DNA of 64,000 nucleotides from Neckera pumila. Its lineage: Eukaryota; Streptophyta; Bryopsida; Hypnales; Neckeraceae. Location: the NCBI GenBank assembly GCA_963969595.1, contig OZ018412.1, positions 12,030,501 through 12,094,500 of the forward strand. The letters are read 5' to 3'. The position numbers and the translations under genes are program-made. This document shows, piece by piece, positions 1 through 11,269 of this stretch (the first letter of the stretch is position 1; each line of letters starts with the position of its first letter). Below the pieces are notes generated by a model. That model saw only the letters and a program-made list of their open reading frames with translations. It ran no database searches and was not told where the DNA came from.

Positions 1-747
1 TGACTCACTCAGATCATCCTTACCCTCTTCATCTTCCTCATCTGAGGACTCGTCCTCCATTCCGGTCTCAGGTTCTAAGTCCGGAAGTTCAAATTGTACG
101 AGGGCGAATGCGGCTTCATACTGTACCTCCTCATCCTTCGTCAATACTCCTTCAAACTGATAAAGATGATAGAGAAAAGGGCAGATAGGGGACGGCTTAG
201 CCCTCTTTGCTCTTGCCATCTTATCTACCTGATCCTGAATGATCATTCCCCAATCTACTTTCCGGTCCCCTGCTAAAGCACCAAAGATGGTGTTGGCTAG
301 GGTCGGGGAAACTCGACTCGGCCTCTCTGGACTAAGGATTGTAAGGATATACTGCAACAATCTCTTCTCTCTTGGGTCTATGCAGTCATTGACCCGGAAC
401 CCATCCTTGCGGCTGAGAGGGTTCCAAAACTTACCTAATGCTGATTGGTCTTTCCGGGATGCGAGTCCCTCACCTTCTTCACTGAAAAGGTAGACCTGCC
501 TCCACATCGCCACCATCCACTTCGCCGGTTGAGCTCGGATGGTCGTCTTGTGTCGGCTCGCCAACTTGCCCGACAGTTCCCTTACCATCTCCTCGTTCTT
601 GAAGCTCCATGGTTGGGTCTAGAATCCAGCGCACCCCATCTGCTCCAGGTCTGCCCGCAACTCCTCTTTCTCCCGCTCATTCCTTGGCAATGGTGGCGTT
701 ACAAATCGTAACGCAACCGTGGATCCTTCTCCTTGGGTCGAGGCCAT
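1..747 (-). pseudogene. Transposon-type ORF, 5' part, with one internal TAG; runs off the left edge
   Basis: Reading the minus strand from the ATG at 747-745, 249 codons stay open to the window edge except for one TAG at 621-619 (codon 43). The N-terminus starts MASTQGEGSTVAL and leads into a charged stretch (NEREKEELRADLEQ). After the TAG come a tryptophan-rich section (AKWMVAMWRQVYLF), a block containing SPERPSRVSPTLANTIFGAL, and an acidic run (EDESSDEEDEE) near residues 230-245. The block resembles the 'putative plant transposon protein' type of domain found in plant retroelement relatives, but that is recalled similarity, not a search. Same-frame coding sense on both sides of the TAG points to a single nonsense change rather than two genes. 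The LTR-like repeat at 1410 lies 660 bp upstream of the ATG, so the two could belong to one element. The 3' end is outside the window. Confidence 0.5.
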
Positions 748-1409
748 CTCTACCCGCGTCTGAATGCTGCCGGTCTACAATTGACAACCCGGAATAGGAG
801 TATGCCTCTTTCTCTCTCTGAGCTGCGCAGACTTTACCACAAAACCTCTCTGCTTGTAGATCCTCCCTTCGCACTAAAGCTCTCCACAAATCTCTCTCTA
901 TATATACTTGCACTCTCATGTGTCGATACTAGTTGGAGACCGGAAACAGGAAGCGTATACTCTCTCCAAGTTTTCAATATGGGCAGGGAAATTTGGATGG
1001 CCAATATCTGAACAGCTGATCCATTAAGAGGGCCAACCACATTCCTTCCTAATGATTCCCTTAATTCAGAGTTTGCCCGTTAACCCAGCCCGTTAATTAT
1101 TACTGTTCGTCCATGATTAGAATGTCCCCCTAAAGTTAGGTAGGTCAACGTTGGGGTTCCAATTCCCGATTCCGGTTTCCTGATCCTATATAAGCTAATC
1201 CAGGTTTTGGTTCTGATTTTCCGATATCGATGATTAACTGTTATAGCTATTCCTGATCAGCCAACTTCCGGTTTCCGGTCCTAATCACTATATGGTCTAT
1301 AATTACTGTACAAAACAAAAAAAATTACTGCAAAGAGGAATATTATCCTTCTATCTATAATTATATTTACTAAGATAGGAATTCCAGGTTCCCACATACG
1401 CTCCTAGGT
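748..1409. other. No gene seen; spacer between ORF start and LTR-like repeat
   Basis: I see no sustained coding frame, RNA gene or clear repeat. If the minus-strand ORF and the repeat at 1410-2272 belong together, this would be the untranslated leader of that element. Confidence 0.4.
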
Positions 1410-2272
1410 CGTCGGTCAACTTCACGCAAATCTTGCCACATGATTAATTTGGAGGAATGTCACTGATTGGGCCACCTCCCGCTATTGGAACGCCATGAAA
1501 TTTGTCGGAGCGCATTATTAACATAAAGAGACTATCCTTATTTTTGTGAGATTTTATTGCAACTAGGGAAATTTACATGAATTTTCCGTTGTCAGTTTAA
1601 GCGGTTGACCGTTCGATGGGATATTTCCCTAAGTCGGAAAATTCCGAAATTTCTTGGGGAACCTGGCATGGAGTTTTCCAAGAGATGTGCAAGTTTATAA
1701 TTCTTCACCTCGCATACACTAGTCTGGATGGAATTCCATCTTGTTTAAAATAACTGACAGTCAAGGAATCTTTCACATGCAAGGGAATCTTGGCAGGTGG
1801 ATTCTGCTTTTGACCTCGTGACATGCTTCCAAACCAAGAGCACAATCCGGCAGCCGCAGATTCCTCTGCAGGCCCATCTTGAGAAAGTAACTCCTGCAAG
1901 CTAACATTTGAGCTTTCTACTATTTCAATGGTGGAATGGGGAAATTGAAACCTTTCCAGGGAAATCTATCCTAAGACTCATCTAGACCTCCCTCGAACCA
2001 CTTTTAGCCAGGTAGAATCACGTGCACACATTTTAGGCTATTTCGGGTAAGAACCTTCAAACCTTTGAAGTCCCGTTACTTCCTGGTTTTTAACCTATTT
2101 ACAAGCGAGAGTTAGGGATCTATTAAGGGAAAAATCCTATTATTGACCAAATGCTATATGGGTATGTAACAACTCTAGTTTGGTCTTTCACTCTTTTTTG
2201 GTCTTTTTGTATCTTTTTATGACTTAAATTACACAATAACAGAAAAAAGAAAACTATGAGTCCTAAGTGACA
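1410..2272 (+). mobile_element. LTR-like repeat, copy 1
   Basis: This 863-bp block matches 31980-32848 along its whole length in direct orientation, with many substitutions. Shared landmarks are GGTCAACTTCACGCAAAT at the left, AATGTCACTGATTGGGCCAC, and AAGTGACAAATTGG at the right. Both copies end ...AAGTGACA. Copy 2 begins TG and copy 1 has CG there. Both are followed after 3 bases by TGG(G/T)AGCTCACAG, which could be a primer-binding site since such sites begin TGG. No second LTR, gag or pol is seen within a normal distance on the right. It may be one LTR of a deleted element, or a non-LTR dispersed repeat. Confidence 0.5.
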
Positions 2273-2599
2273 AATTGGGAGCTCACAGGCTCAGACTTCT
2301 TGCAATGGATTTTCTTAACAATCCCGCAGAGATCATGGCTTTAGGGTCAATTTTGCTTCTGTTGCTGTTAAGTGCGCATCGAAGTCTCCTTGTCAGCCCA
2401 CCTAATGAGATTGAAGAGGAAATGCTCGTTCAATTTATGAGTGTAGAGGACCTCGTATTGCCAGCGGCCTTGGATCTCAACAGAGTCGCTGTCCCTGCAC
2501 TCCACAGCTTTCGTGTCTGGAATACGTTTTTGCTTCTCAAAGAAGATTTAGGGCTTTGGGTGAAGCCAAGAAGCACAACTTGATTTTCGTGTTTTCTCT

Positions 2600-3527
2600 T
2601 GAATCAGTATGACGACGAATGTTGGCTGAAAATGTTTTGTTTCACGCAGCCAACAATGATGTCCTTAGCTGAACTGCAGAAATCTACTTTGCAGAAGAAG
2701 AACACGAAGTACAGGTTGGCAATACCGGTACTTGACTACTTGTTTGTGTTTGCTGCGCTATTTTCAAACTAACAAGTGGCAGTAGTATGCTGATTTGCAT
2801 TGAGTTCTTCGTGGTGGGGCAAAGCGTAGTGTCCATGATTGTCAGGGAGGTTGTTCACACCATTAATATTGTCCTGAGGTCTAAGATTTCTTGGCCTATT
2901 GGTGACCACCTACTTGAAATAGAAGCTGCCTTCAAACAGCTCACTGGACTTCCTGGTGCTGTAGGCGCCATCAATGGAACTCATATAGGTATATCAAAAC
3001 CCAAGTATGGTGCCACTGATTACTTCTATTTCAAGGCTAGTGGTTTTATCATGAATTGTCAGGCAGTCATGGACAACAGGAAACGTTTCCTCGATTTGTT
3101 TGTTGGTATGCTCGGCTCCTTGAACAACTCTCAAATGCTTCAACGGTCAATTTTGTACCACAAAGCCCAATAGAACTCTCTCTGGAATCCAAGAGTTTCT
3201 TTTTCTGGTTTTTTCCTGTATTTGTTGGGTGATGGGGGCTACCCTGTAATGCTATGGCTTATGGTCCCTCACTGGCAGCAGAGAAATCTCTCCATTGCTG
3301 ACCGTCTCTTCAATAGGCGTTTGAGTCGAGGAATAAGTGTCGTTGAGAATGCATTTGCACTGTTGAAGCAAAGCTTTTGTAAACTCCACGGCAAAACTGA
3401 TTTGGATGTATGCTTCTTGCTAGATGTTGTCATTTGTTGTGCAATTTTGCATAACGTCTTGTTACGCCAATCTCATGGCGATATAGAATGGCTTCTTAAC
3501 ATTCTTCGCACTGAGGGATTCGATTAA
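2600..3527 (+). pseudogene. PIF/Harbinger transposase (HARBI1-like, DDE_Tnp_4), decayed
   Basis: The order of family blocks is preserved. An N-terminal piece around 2608-2770 reads DDECWLKMFCF and LQKKNTKYRLAIPV. From 2787 one frame continues through IVREVVHTINIVLR, AINGTHIGISKP, LGDGGYPVM and VVENAFALLKQSF to 3527. The family catalyses DNA strand transfer with three acidic residues. Here the first is Asn (AAT at 2973) instead of Asp, the second Asp is at 3231 and the Glu at 3345. A TAG at 3171-3173 interrupts an otherwise continuous frame, and the N-terminal piece is in a different frame ending in stops near 2771. It is therefore inactive. A SANT/Myb partner gene lies convergently at 5674-3869, the two-gene arrangement usual for these elements. 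The ORF at 2275-2583 just upstream is not recognised. Confidence 0.85.
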
Positions 3528-3868
3528 GAAAACAATGTCCAGGACATATCGGGAGTGGATCGCCATGACGTTGGTGGTAAGCCACAAGAAGTGGAGCTTG
3601 GGAAGGTGAAACGTAGCAAGCTTGGTGTATTTCTGGCACTTCAACAAATCGCTCCAGTTTGAAGATAGAAGGTACGTAAACATTGCAAAGTCAATGTTAC
3701 AAAAACAAAGCACATCTTTATTTATTTTGTTTTTTTGGCTGTACACATGTGGACTACTTCTATGATTACTGTACAATACTATCCATCTACTCACGCATTG
3801 CAAACTGAACTAAAGGCCGGTAATTGTGCACGCAGATGTTAACAGCTAGCTACCACTGCAAAGGAAAT
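3528..3868. other. Spacer between convergent Harbinger genes
   Basis: No coding sense seen. It lies between the 3' ends of the transposase and SANT/Myb remnants and would be the shared terminator region of the element. Confidence 0.4.
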
Positions 3869-5674
3869 TCACATCAGTGGAGCAGGCGAGTCTATGTCGC
3901 CATTGTTGCGGGCAATAGAATCCGGTATATAGTACCTAGGTATAGGATGGCCATCAGATGCATGATCCTGACGTGGGTCACCTTGGTTTGCAGTTGATGC
4001 TTGTAATGCCATGAAGTTAGTCAGGCCCTGTCGTCGGTCCAATCCGGCACTGAGGACGCTCGATAGGGCTGCAAGCATGGTTGTCATATCAGACGGAATA
4101 TCACTGTTCATGGACAGAATCGGACCGATTAGGGTTGACCGGCTACGAACTTCAGAGCCTTGTAACTTTTGCAAAAATTCTTCAAATTGGGCAAATGAGA
4201 TGTTCTTTGGCATCTAAAGTTTTTTTAGATGCCGAAGAACATCTCATTTGCCCAATTTGAAGAATTTTTGCAAAAGTTACAAGGCTCTGAAGTTCGTAGC
4301 CAATCAGCCCTAATTGGTCCAATTCTGTCCGTGAACAGTGATATTCCGTCTAATATGACAACCATGGCTGCAAGGCATTGTACAAGTTCACCTTGTTTTT
4401 GTATTGAAAGTATTGCATTTTCATTTGCCATACGTGAAAAGTCTTGGAGGCAGTGGTCACGATTCCGCTGGTACTCCATCTGCTCAGCAAAAAGACGCAC
4501 TTGTACATCCATTTTTGTGTTCTCTATGTGTCTGCTTGCTTCTACCATCTCCTTCATCTGGCCAGCCATTACATCACCTGTCGCTTTAGTTGCCTCCGCA
4601 ATCACAGAGTGCCTATTGACACTCCTTTTACGAACGCCTGTACTAGGAAGTTGACGCCCACCACTTCCCTCTGCTGTGTCACTGTTGTTGAGAACAAATA
4701 GGGTCACTCCAGGTGGAAGAGTGCTCTTCGGACGAATAGGTGGCGTGCCGCTGGGAGTCAAAATCTATGGAGTTGGCAGTCTCCATCCTTGATCAGGTTC
4801 ACCTGGATGATAAGGGGAAAAGTCGGCACTGGTGTGTTCTTTGCTCCAGTCCATTGCATCAGCAGTCGTCAGTGGGTCGGCTGTGTCGTCTTTACTGGTA
4901 CTGTTCTCTTCTACTTCGGGAGTGTTGCTTGAAGGAACGTAGTAGTTTCTATCACCAACTGCCAGGAGGTTTCGATTGTGAGGCGGCAGTATGCTGGAAT
5001 GGCCTCCATACCAGTTGTTGATGCTATTGAAGAGGTCTTGCAAGAAAGTTTGTAGCAAACCTTCAGTCTTCCTTGCTGCGGGCGTCAAACTCCAATAGTC
5101 TTGTGCATTTGTCCCAGTCCGTGTAAAGTAATCAGAGATGCGCTTGAAATCAAGAATGAGCTGATTCTACTTGCTTTTACAGGCAGGTCCATCTTGTGGA
5201 CAAGGAGAGCAATGGGCTTTCATAACTTCAAAATTGATGCATTGCCACTTTCCTACATCAAGAATCATCAACTCTCTTCCATCGACAGTATCAAGTTCCT
5301 CAAGGAACATGTCTCGCTTTGCCTTGACAAGTGCATCAATTTCTTGACTCTGCCAATTTGGTCCACGCTCCTTCTATTGCCGCTTGGACGGGCTGCTAGT
5401 ATCGATGGTGAGGGGAGGCGCTTGACATCGATGAGGTCTAGGCAATGCGCGTGGCCATCCTTGTGCGTTGTTACTCCTAGTGACACGGCTGCTTGCAAAA
5501 AAGCACCACTGGATAAAGTCATGAATCGAAGGGAAAATGACATTCAATTGGAAGTTAGAAAGTACTGATTGCAGACTGCATGGCACAAGGGAATGACAAC
5601 AAAGACATGAACAAGAAGGCGCATGAAAATTTACCGTCACTATGAAGCAAAGCTGCCGATACTAGTGCATCCAT
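3869..5674 (-). pseudogene. Harbinger SANT/Myb-like accessory protein, broken
   Basis: The putative start is the ATG at 5674-5672 in a good context (GCCACCATGG), reading MDALVSAALLHSD to a possible donor at 5634. Beyond a short intron one minus-strand frame carries the SANT-type region (KERGPNWQSQEIDALVKAKR, KRISDYFTRTGTNAQDYWSL), a spacer, and a C-terminal coiled-coil-like part (MVEASRHIENTKMDVQVRLF, FSRMANENAILS). In-frame TAGs stand at 5376-5374, 5169-5167 and 4767-4765; the second is where Trp is expected (KSK-W-NQL). A 142-bp inverted duplication (4076-4366) splits the tail, and the last part (FAQFEEFLQKLQGSEV to SPAPLM) resumes at 4213-3869. In the family this protein binds the element's ends and helps the transposase reach the nucleus. 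The exact exon 1-2 join is uncertain. Confidence 0.75.
4076..4366. repeat. Near-perfect inverted repeat, 142-bp arms, inside the SANT/Myb remnant
   Basis: Bases 4076-4217 are the reverse complement of 4225-4366 at roughly 94% identity by eye, and the differences are mostly C/T or G/A transitions. The centre reads GGCATCTAAAG then TTTTTTAGATGCC, so the arms almost meet. The left arm on the minus strand looks like the original coding sequence (MPKNISFAQFEEF), and the right arm is an inverted copy inserted next to it. Confidence 0.9.
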
Positions 5675-6678
5675 GGTGGCACCTGAGTTCGCTTATCCTG
5701 CACAGACACATGGAAGTATGTCAAAATTCATAGAAGCAAAGACGTAGGCAATTCACGTTGTTCCACTTGGGTAGCTTCTCGAAATGCAGGATCAGCGCGG
5801 CCTGAAACTCATAAAATTGCAGGACGTGAAATTGCAGCACGTGAACTCACCTTCAGAAATGGAAGGAGCGGGTTGATGAGGACCACCATGAAGTCGACTT
5901 GGCAATCAACCGTCCATGCTTGGCTTCATACTTTTATGGAAGAGCACGGTTGGTGAAGTCACGTAGTTGTAATGAAGGATGTGGACGGAGTCACTGTTTC
6001 TTCATGCAACGCATGTAGGAAAACGGAGACGTACTCTACAAGCTCAAACTACCTCTCTATAGTCTGATCTGACGAGAATTGAACATGTGCAGCCAAAGAT
6101 TTGTGCAAACTGCTTCAATGATGATCCAACGTCTAATTTAAGCTTGAGCTTGCTTGTGTGATTGGTGTTTGCCTTAACTGTGTGGCTAATCTACTGCAAC
6201 CGTAGTGTTGCCAAAGTGGACGCAGGCTAGTACAATTTTAGTGAACTTTATTAAACCGGCCGTAATCTGCCCGCATAAAGTTAATGGGCATACTACGGAC
6301 CCATTAAGTATGAGCGATGCTACTAGCCGCAAATCTATGTTCTAGCCTGTTCTGGGTATTATTTTATGTCCAATTTGTAGCGTGCACTGAGAAATTAATG
6401 TCATCCACCGCTCTTCTTAATGCCGCTCTTTCCATCGGACATGTCGGAGTCCAAGTAGGCTCGGTGTTTCCAAACCACAGCTGGTCTGCATGGCCCCAAC
6501 TTTATGTTCACTAAGCACACCTGTAACGCCAAGTGTGGACGGGCCCTACATGAAGGAGTTTCTATGACCCGTAGATGTTTCCATGAATCATTGGCCTATG
6601 TCAAGTGCTGACAAGTGTCTTCTCTAAGACTATGCCTTTTCTCAGAATTTTGATCTGTCATTCTAGTGGTGTGAACTA
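5675..6678. other. No gene recognised
   Basis: This presumably holds the 5' flank of the Harbinger SANT/Myb gene and ordinary intergenic DNA. I found no terminal repeats that would mark the end of that element. Confidence 0.35.
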
Positions 6679-6837
6679 TTACAAAATTCAGTAGCATTTA
6701 GTTAAACAACCTTTTACTCTCCAAAGTCCTCATCTACAAACTTCATCCACATCCATACCTTAAGTTTGTTTGTTTGTTTTGTTTTGTTTGTTTTGTTACG
6801 TTGAGATCTCCCGTGCCGTGTGTCCCTCAGCCGCATG

Positions 6838-7107
6838 CTTGATACCATCGAAAAGCTCTTGGCGAGGAGGGGTGCACGGGCTTGGTTTTGTGGTGTTTGC
6901 ACCCACGGTGAGCAAGTTATTGAATTTCGAAGTACTTATGGATCAAAAAAATTAGAATATTATTTTTATTTGGATTTTGGTTGCGTTCTAGATACGGTTG
7001 GAAAGCTCTCAACCAGGAAGGGTGGCCAGGCTTTGTTTTGTGGCGTTTGGAGCGACGGTGTAAAAGATATTGAATTTCAAAGTTTTTATTATAAATTAGA
7101 AAATTAG
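6838..7107 (+). repeat. Tandem 150-bp duplication within G1
   Basis: Two diverged copies each run from GATAC to TATTGAATTTC, with GAAAGCTCT, a GG-rich centre and TTTTGTGG(T/C)GTTTG shared. A third copy lies at about 63107-63210. A short protein-like frame across it (CGVCTHG, CGVWSDG) is probably accidental. Confidence 0.6.
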
Positions 7108-7380
7108 AAAATTATTTTTAATATGATTTTGGCTATGGCAACGGCACAAGGCTACACTAGTATTATTAATGTAAGCTTCAAGAACAAGACAATGGCAAAA
7201 CATTTATGGTGCGCTCCATTTGTTTGGCTAATTTTAGGACAAAACATACAAACAACAAATATTTATAAAGATAGATGGTTTGCCAAAACCCAAAGAATCC
7301 ATTAAGTATTATACCAATGTAATCTAACTATTTGTCATCAGTAATTTATTTTGAGTTTACTGTAGAGAAGAGAAGCTCTT

Positions 7381-7948
7381 TATGTACACATGGTGTGGTA
7401 GGAGGTAGAATAACCCAGGCCATGTGCATATGTAATTTAGAATTTGTAGTTTCTCAACTGCTCATAGTTATCTAAAGTAGAAATTGTATTAAAATTAAAT
7501 TTCAGACCTCATTTAGGCATAGTAGAATGATATTTTGCATAAAAATTTGAACTAGAAAAGTTGGGAAATCAAGTTAAGTTTCATCTCCAAAATTTTTGTT
7601 TGAGACTGAAATCTTCCACTCAAAAATTATGGACAAATTTCAAAGAGGATGTTTGAAAATGTAAAAGAAAATCCTTTCCAACCCCTCTCTAAAATTTGTC
7701 CATAACTTTTGAGTGAAAGATTGCAATCTCAAACGGATTTTTGGAGATGAAACGTAACCTGATTTTACAACTTTTTTTAGTTCAAAATTTCTTGCAAAAT
7801 GTCATTCTACTATGCCTAAATGAGGTCTAAAATTCTAGTTTTAACACAATTTCTACTTTAGACTTAACTATGAGCAATTGAGAAACTACAAATTCTAAAT
7901 GACATAAACAAAGGGGTGTTCCATCTCCTACCACCCCATGTGTATATA
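7381..7948. repeat. Foldback core F1
   Basis: The two halves are inverted copies meeting near 7665. TATGTACACATGG...GGTAGGAGG at the left is mirrored by CCTACCACCCCATGTGTATATA at the right, and CCTCATTTAGGCATAGTAGAATG (7507-7529) by its complement near 7796-7825. The transcript would form a hairpin with arms of about 280 bp. Related foldbacks are at 19222-19810, 22770-23245 and 50405-50790. Confidence 0.85.
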
Positions 7949-8275
7949 AAGATTTGTATTCTAATATCAAATCACAAAACTTAAATGGCTCACAAATCAA
8001 AGTAAGGAATTCAAACATCAAAATTATTAACCTCAATGAATTAATTGTCATTTTGTTGAAAGCTGTCATTTTGTGTATTGTTTTAATTGAAAATGTTTAA
8101 TTTCCCAATAACCTGACTATGCAAAAGTCGGACATCTTTGACGCGTCGTCATTTAGCTAATTTGGATGTAGATTATTCCACACCGTTTCATCTGTAGGAT
8201 GAAATGATGTGGAATATTCCACATCATTCCGTCCGTAGGAAGGCAGTCTCTTTGACTGCTATTGAATGTCATGTA

Positions 8276-9037
8276 TTAGCTTTCATAATAGCTTTGAAAA
8301 AGAAAAAGAAAACATTTGTCAAGTACTTTGAATCTTCAAGAGAGTTTCAAAGTGCTGAACAATTTCTTTTTGTTGGTTTAGGGAGAGAGCTTCTAAAATC
8401 ATCCAAGACCAAAATCAGAAGGGAAGATGAAAAATACTTCTTCCATCAAGATTTAAGTGTTTGTAGTGAAACCTTTTAAATGAATGACATTGATCACACC
8501 GTAAAAAATATAATTAAAAAGATTCCAAATTCTATACTATTAGAATCAATGAAAAGCATTGCATGTGTTCATTGCAACCTAAACAAAATTGCATTTAGTC
8601 AAAACAACCATACAAACACATGAGGTCCAAAGTAGAGACTTATTTGGGGATGGAGGGAGTACAATAGAAATCAATTAGGGAGTTGCATGTATTCTTCAAA
8701 TACTCCTTGTTCCACCGTAATGGATATCCCTATCCTCTAATTCAATAGTAACTTAATATCATCACCACAAACTATTTTAAAGTTGAAGTCACTTTTATGT
8801 GTAGTAAATGTTTTTATGTTTGTCAAATCCATAAGCTTTAAAGGTTTATTGACTATGTCGGAAGGTATGAATATTTTTGTTGAAATTCTAGACAATCAGT
8901 GATGTCTCTTGAAGGTTTGAGTACAATTACTTTGTACAATTTTGCTGGATCAAGGAAAGTGTTCAAACTTATTTTACAAGGTTTTGAGTAATTGATGATG
9001 GCATAGATGAGTAAAAAGTTGATTTGTCATGGCTTCT
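8276..9037. other. Unassigned AT-rich spacer with a Stowaway-like end
   Basis: GGGATGGAGGGAGTA at 8651-8665 matches the well-known terminal motif of Stowaway (Tc1/mariner) MITEs. No convincing opposite end was found, so this is a fragment at best. The ORF at 8204-8479 has no recognisable content. Confidence 0.3.
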
Positions 9038-9368
9038 CATTACAAAAAATTTCAACCCTTTGGAGGGCTGCTTTAGATTGACAAACCAAGCTATTTTCAA
9101 ACTTGGTCTGTCAATTTGAAAAAGTCCTCCGATGAGTAGTCAAATAAGCTAATTGCTTGCCAAAACAGTCAAATTTTGCATTTTTTTCTTAGTTTTTTAG
9201 TTTTTTAGTTTTTAATTTGTAAAACTTGTTGTTGCACCATTGTCACTGCAATTTCACCTACACAAAAATAGGGAAAAAAGGAAATTTTTAGCCCTTTAAA
9301 AATCAAATTTCAAGGTACTTCGGAAGGTTGTAGAACAGCCCTCCGGAGGCTTGAAATTTTCTCTAATG
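9038..9368. mobile_element. D element, copy 1
   Basis: The left end CATTACAAAAAATTTCAACC and the right end GGCTTGAAATTTTCTCTAATG are inverted repeats. Each is followed inwards by a CAGCCCTCCGGAGGGCTG-like palindrome, which is partly mutated at the left. It is 331 bp and non-coding. The same ends occur at 16552, 22335, 27708 and 37711. Confidence 0.7.
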
Positions 9369-9384
9369 TTGTGAAGATTGGTAT

Positions 9385-9425
9385 CATTATAGAAAATTTC
9401 AGCCCTCCGGAGGGCTGCTCTAGAG
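9385..9425 (+). mobile_element. D element end, copy 2 (fragment)
   Basis: CATTATAGAAAATTTCAGCC is followed by a perfect 18-bp palindrome CAGCCCTCCGGAGGGCTG. No matching right end is seen nearby, so only one terminus remains, 17 bp from copy 1. Confidence 0.5.
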
Positions 9426-10821
9426 TAGCAAAATTGACTATGATTATAAAGATATTTGTTTAGTCATGAAGTTAAAATACTTATGATACAAGTGGTGTAG
9501 GAATTGATCTTTCTAATAGAAAAGTAGCATCTTACTAGTGGGAATTTGTAGGTATAAGAGATTGTGAACAAATCAAGACACAGTGCATGAGCCTCAATCA
9601 ATTAATAGTTGATCAAGCATAAATTGATATACAATAAAAGTAGACTAAATGAAACCATTTTCATGAAACTTTATATCATCTAATAAAAAAGAGTCTATCT
9701 AATGACTAAATTATGCGAAGGACTATCATATTTAATAGTTTACAAAGCGATCGAACCCTGTAGTGTTGTTGATGCCAAAAGTGGCATATGAATTACTAAT
9801 GACTAATTATGAAGTTTGCAATCAAACTTTCCAATCCATTCCAAATTGATAGTTCATAGTCTTCACACAATGGCGCCTCTAATTAACAATCATTGGTGAC
9901 CGAATTGGAGAAATTATGTTTAGTTGAACACCTTATGTAACCTTGAGCAATATTTCCCTTTAACATCTTCATCCTCTATAAAGGAATTGCAATAAATTTT
10001 TGGAACTCTATAAAGGGATTTTTGCAATCAACAAAAGGACCAATTAACTTCAATTTTGTTAAATTGAAGGAATTCTAATATTTATTGGTACCTTTCATAA
10101 CACCTATTGTGAAACATAAATCCATACTTATCTTAGATTTAGACCTTCTTGTATATATATTTCACAATCTTTGACTCCAGAATCAGGCCCCTTTAACCCC
10201 CTTTAACAAAATTGATGTTACTCGTACTCTATCATATTGGAGGGAATGCCACAAAACGTTCCACATATGCATACACTCAATAACCCCGCAGCCCTAAATC
10301 CATCTGAGCATATTGAAAGTCAAATACAAGCCTCCTTAAATCCTTTTCTCAATCTACCCGCAATGGAATCAACTCAAGGCCTCAGGCAATATGTACACAG
10401 CCACCTCAAATAAACCCCTCCAAAAAAAATGTGCAAATTGAACACATTGTCTGACGATTACCTTAATAGCAAATACTATCAAATGAAACCTCGCATCATA
10501 TCATTGGTTGATTGGTGACTAGTTGACTTCAAGCATTGGCGCTTCTCAACACGGATGCTCTGGAATCTAAATCTTAGCAACGTCGATTTCGTTAAGTCGC
10601 CAATAAATTATTAGTTTGGAAGCGTGACTTGAAGCCAAGATCAATTCCTGTCAGTTTGTGGCCTGAAATTATACCTACGTGAAAGTACACTGTGATCACA
10701 ATTTTTGGCTGTGTGAATACTGCTAATTTCTTAACAAAATTGTCGTTAGTTTTTAAGCTTTGTGCAGTTGCGGGTGGCACAATTTTGGCGCTCTGAAGTG
10801 CAAACAGAGATATCTTTTAAG
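9426..10821. other. No gene seen, AT-rich
   Basis: I found no coding frame of note, no RNA gene and no repeat shared with the rest of the window. Confidence 0.35.
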
Positions 10822-11096
10822 TACACTAAAAATGATATTTAGTGTTGGCAACACTAATTACGAACCTTGACACTAAATATCATAAGTAAGTAACACTAAA
10901 TCTAATTTCTAACACTAAATATGCTCTATGGTAAATCTGAAATTTGAAAAGGGTTACATTTAGTGTTAGAACATGTTAAAAAAATGCACACGTTAAAAAA
11001 ATGAACTAAATCCGCTACAATTCAGATTTAGTGTTGTGGCTGGTAGGGGGGTAAAACACTAAATGTCATACTACACTAAATATCATTTTTAGTGTA
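10822..11096. mobile_element. K element, copy 1 (CACTA-ended MITE, 275 bp)
   Basis: The ends are a perfect 24-bp inverted repeat, TACACTAAAAATGATATTT... at 10822-10845 and its complement at 11073-11096, both with TA outermost. Four or more ACACTAAAT motifs lie inside. The outer TA could be a Tc1/mariner-type target duplication, or the CACT start could mark a CACTA relative. AGTGCAAACAGAG occurs at 10796 and again at 11095, overlapping the right end. It lies about 170 bp beyond the stop of COMT copy 1. Confidence 0.7.
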
Positions 11097-11257
11097 GTGC
11101 AAACAGAGCGTGAGAAGAGTATGAGATTCAAAACTTTGCACGGAGCCTGCAGATGGTGGAATATTCCGCAAGGTGTCAGTGAGTACTTGGCAGGGATCTC
11201 TCACGATCCACATGAACGATTCATCCAAGTGCTCAAACCAATCATCCAATGCAAGCT

Positions 11258-11263
11258 TTTATT
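11258..11263 (-). promoter_or_regulatory. Polyadenylation signal AATAAA, COMT copy 1
   Basis: The minus strand reads AATAAA seven bases past the TAA stop. The same signal stands at the same distance in copy 2, in a conserved context (CAATAAAAGCTTGCA). Confidence 0.5.
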
Positions 11264-11269
11264 GATTGA

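Larger units (their letters stand above)
6679..8275. mobile_element. G element, copy 1, non-coding TIR element
   Basis: The left end (AATTCAGTAGCA near 6685) and the right end (GCTATTGAATGTCATG near 8260) are imperfect inverted repeats and match the ends of copies at 18961-20612 and 50088-51041. Inside are a TTTG-rich tract, a duplicated 150-bp block (6838-7107), the foldback core F (7381-7948) and a block with repeated GTGGAATATTCCACA near 8165-8230. No coding capacity is seen, so it would depend on a transposase elsewhere. The superfamily is not determined because I could not fix the target duplication. Confidence 0.65.

Noticed and set aside
4225..4366. Tail of the 178-residue minus-strand ORF and its plus-strand mirror ORFs (4011, 4229) as genes
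   Set aside because: They read through the inverted duplication; the same peptide (EPCNFCKNSSNWANEMFFGI) appears from both arms in the non-coding sense.
10822..11096. CRISPR-like array because of repeated ACACTAAAT
   Set aside because: The words are irregular in spacing and orientation and belong to a small TIR element in a plant genome.
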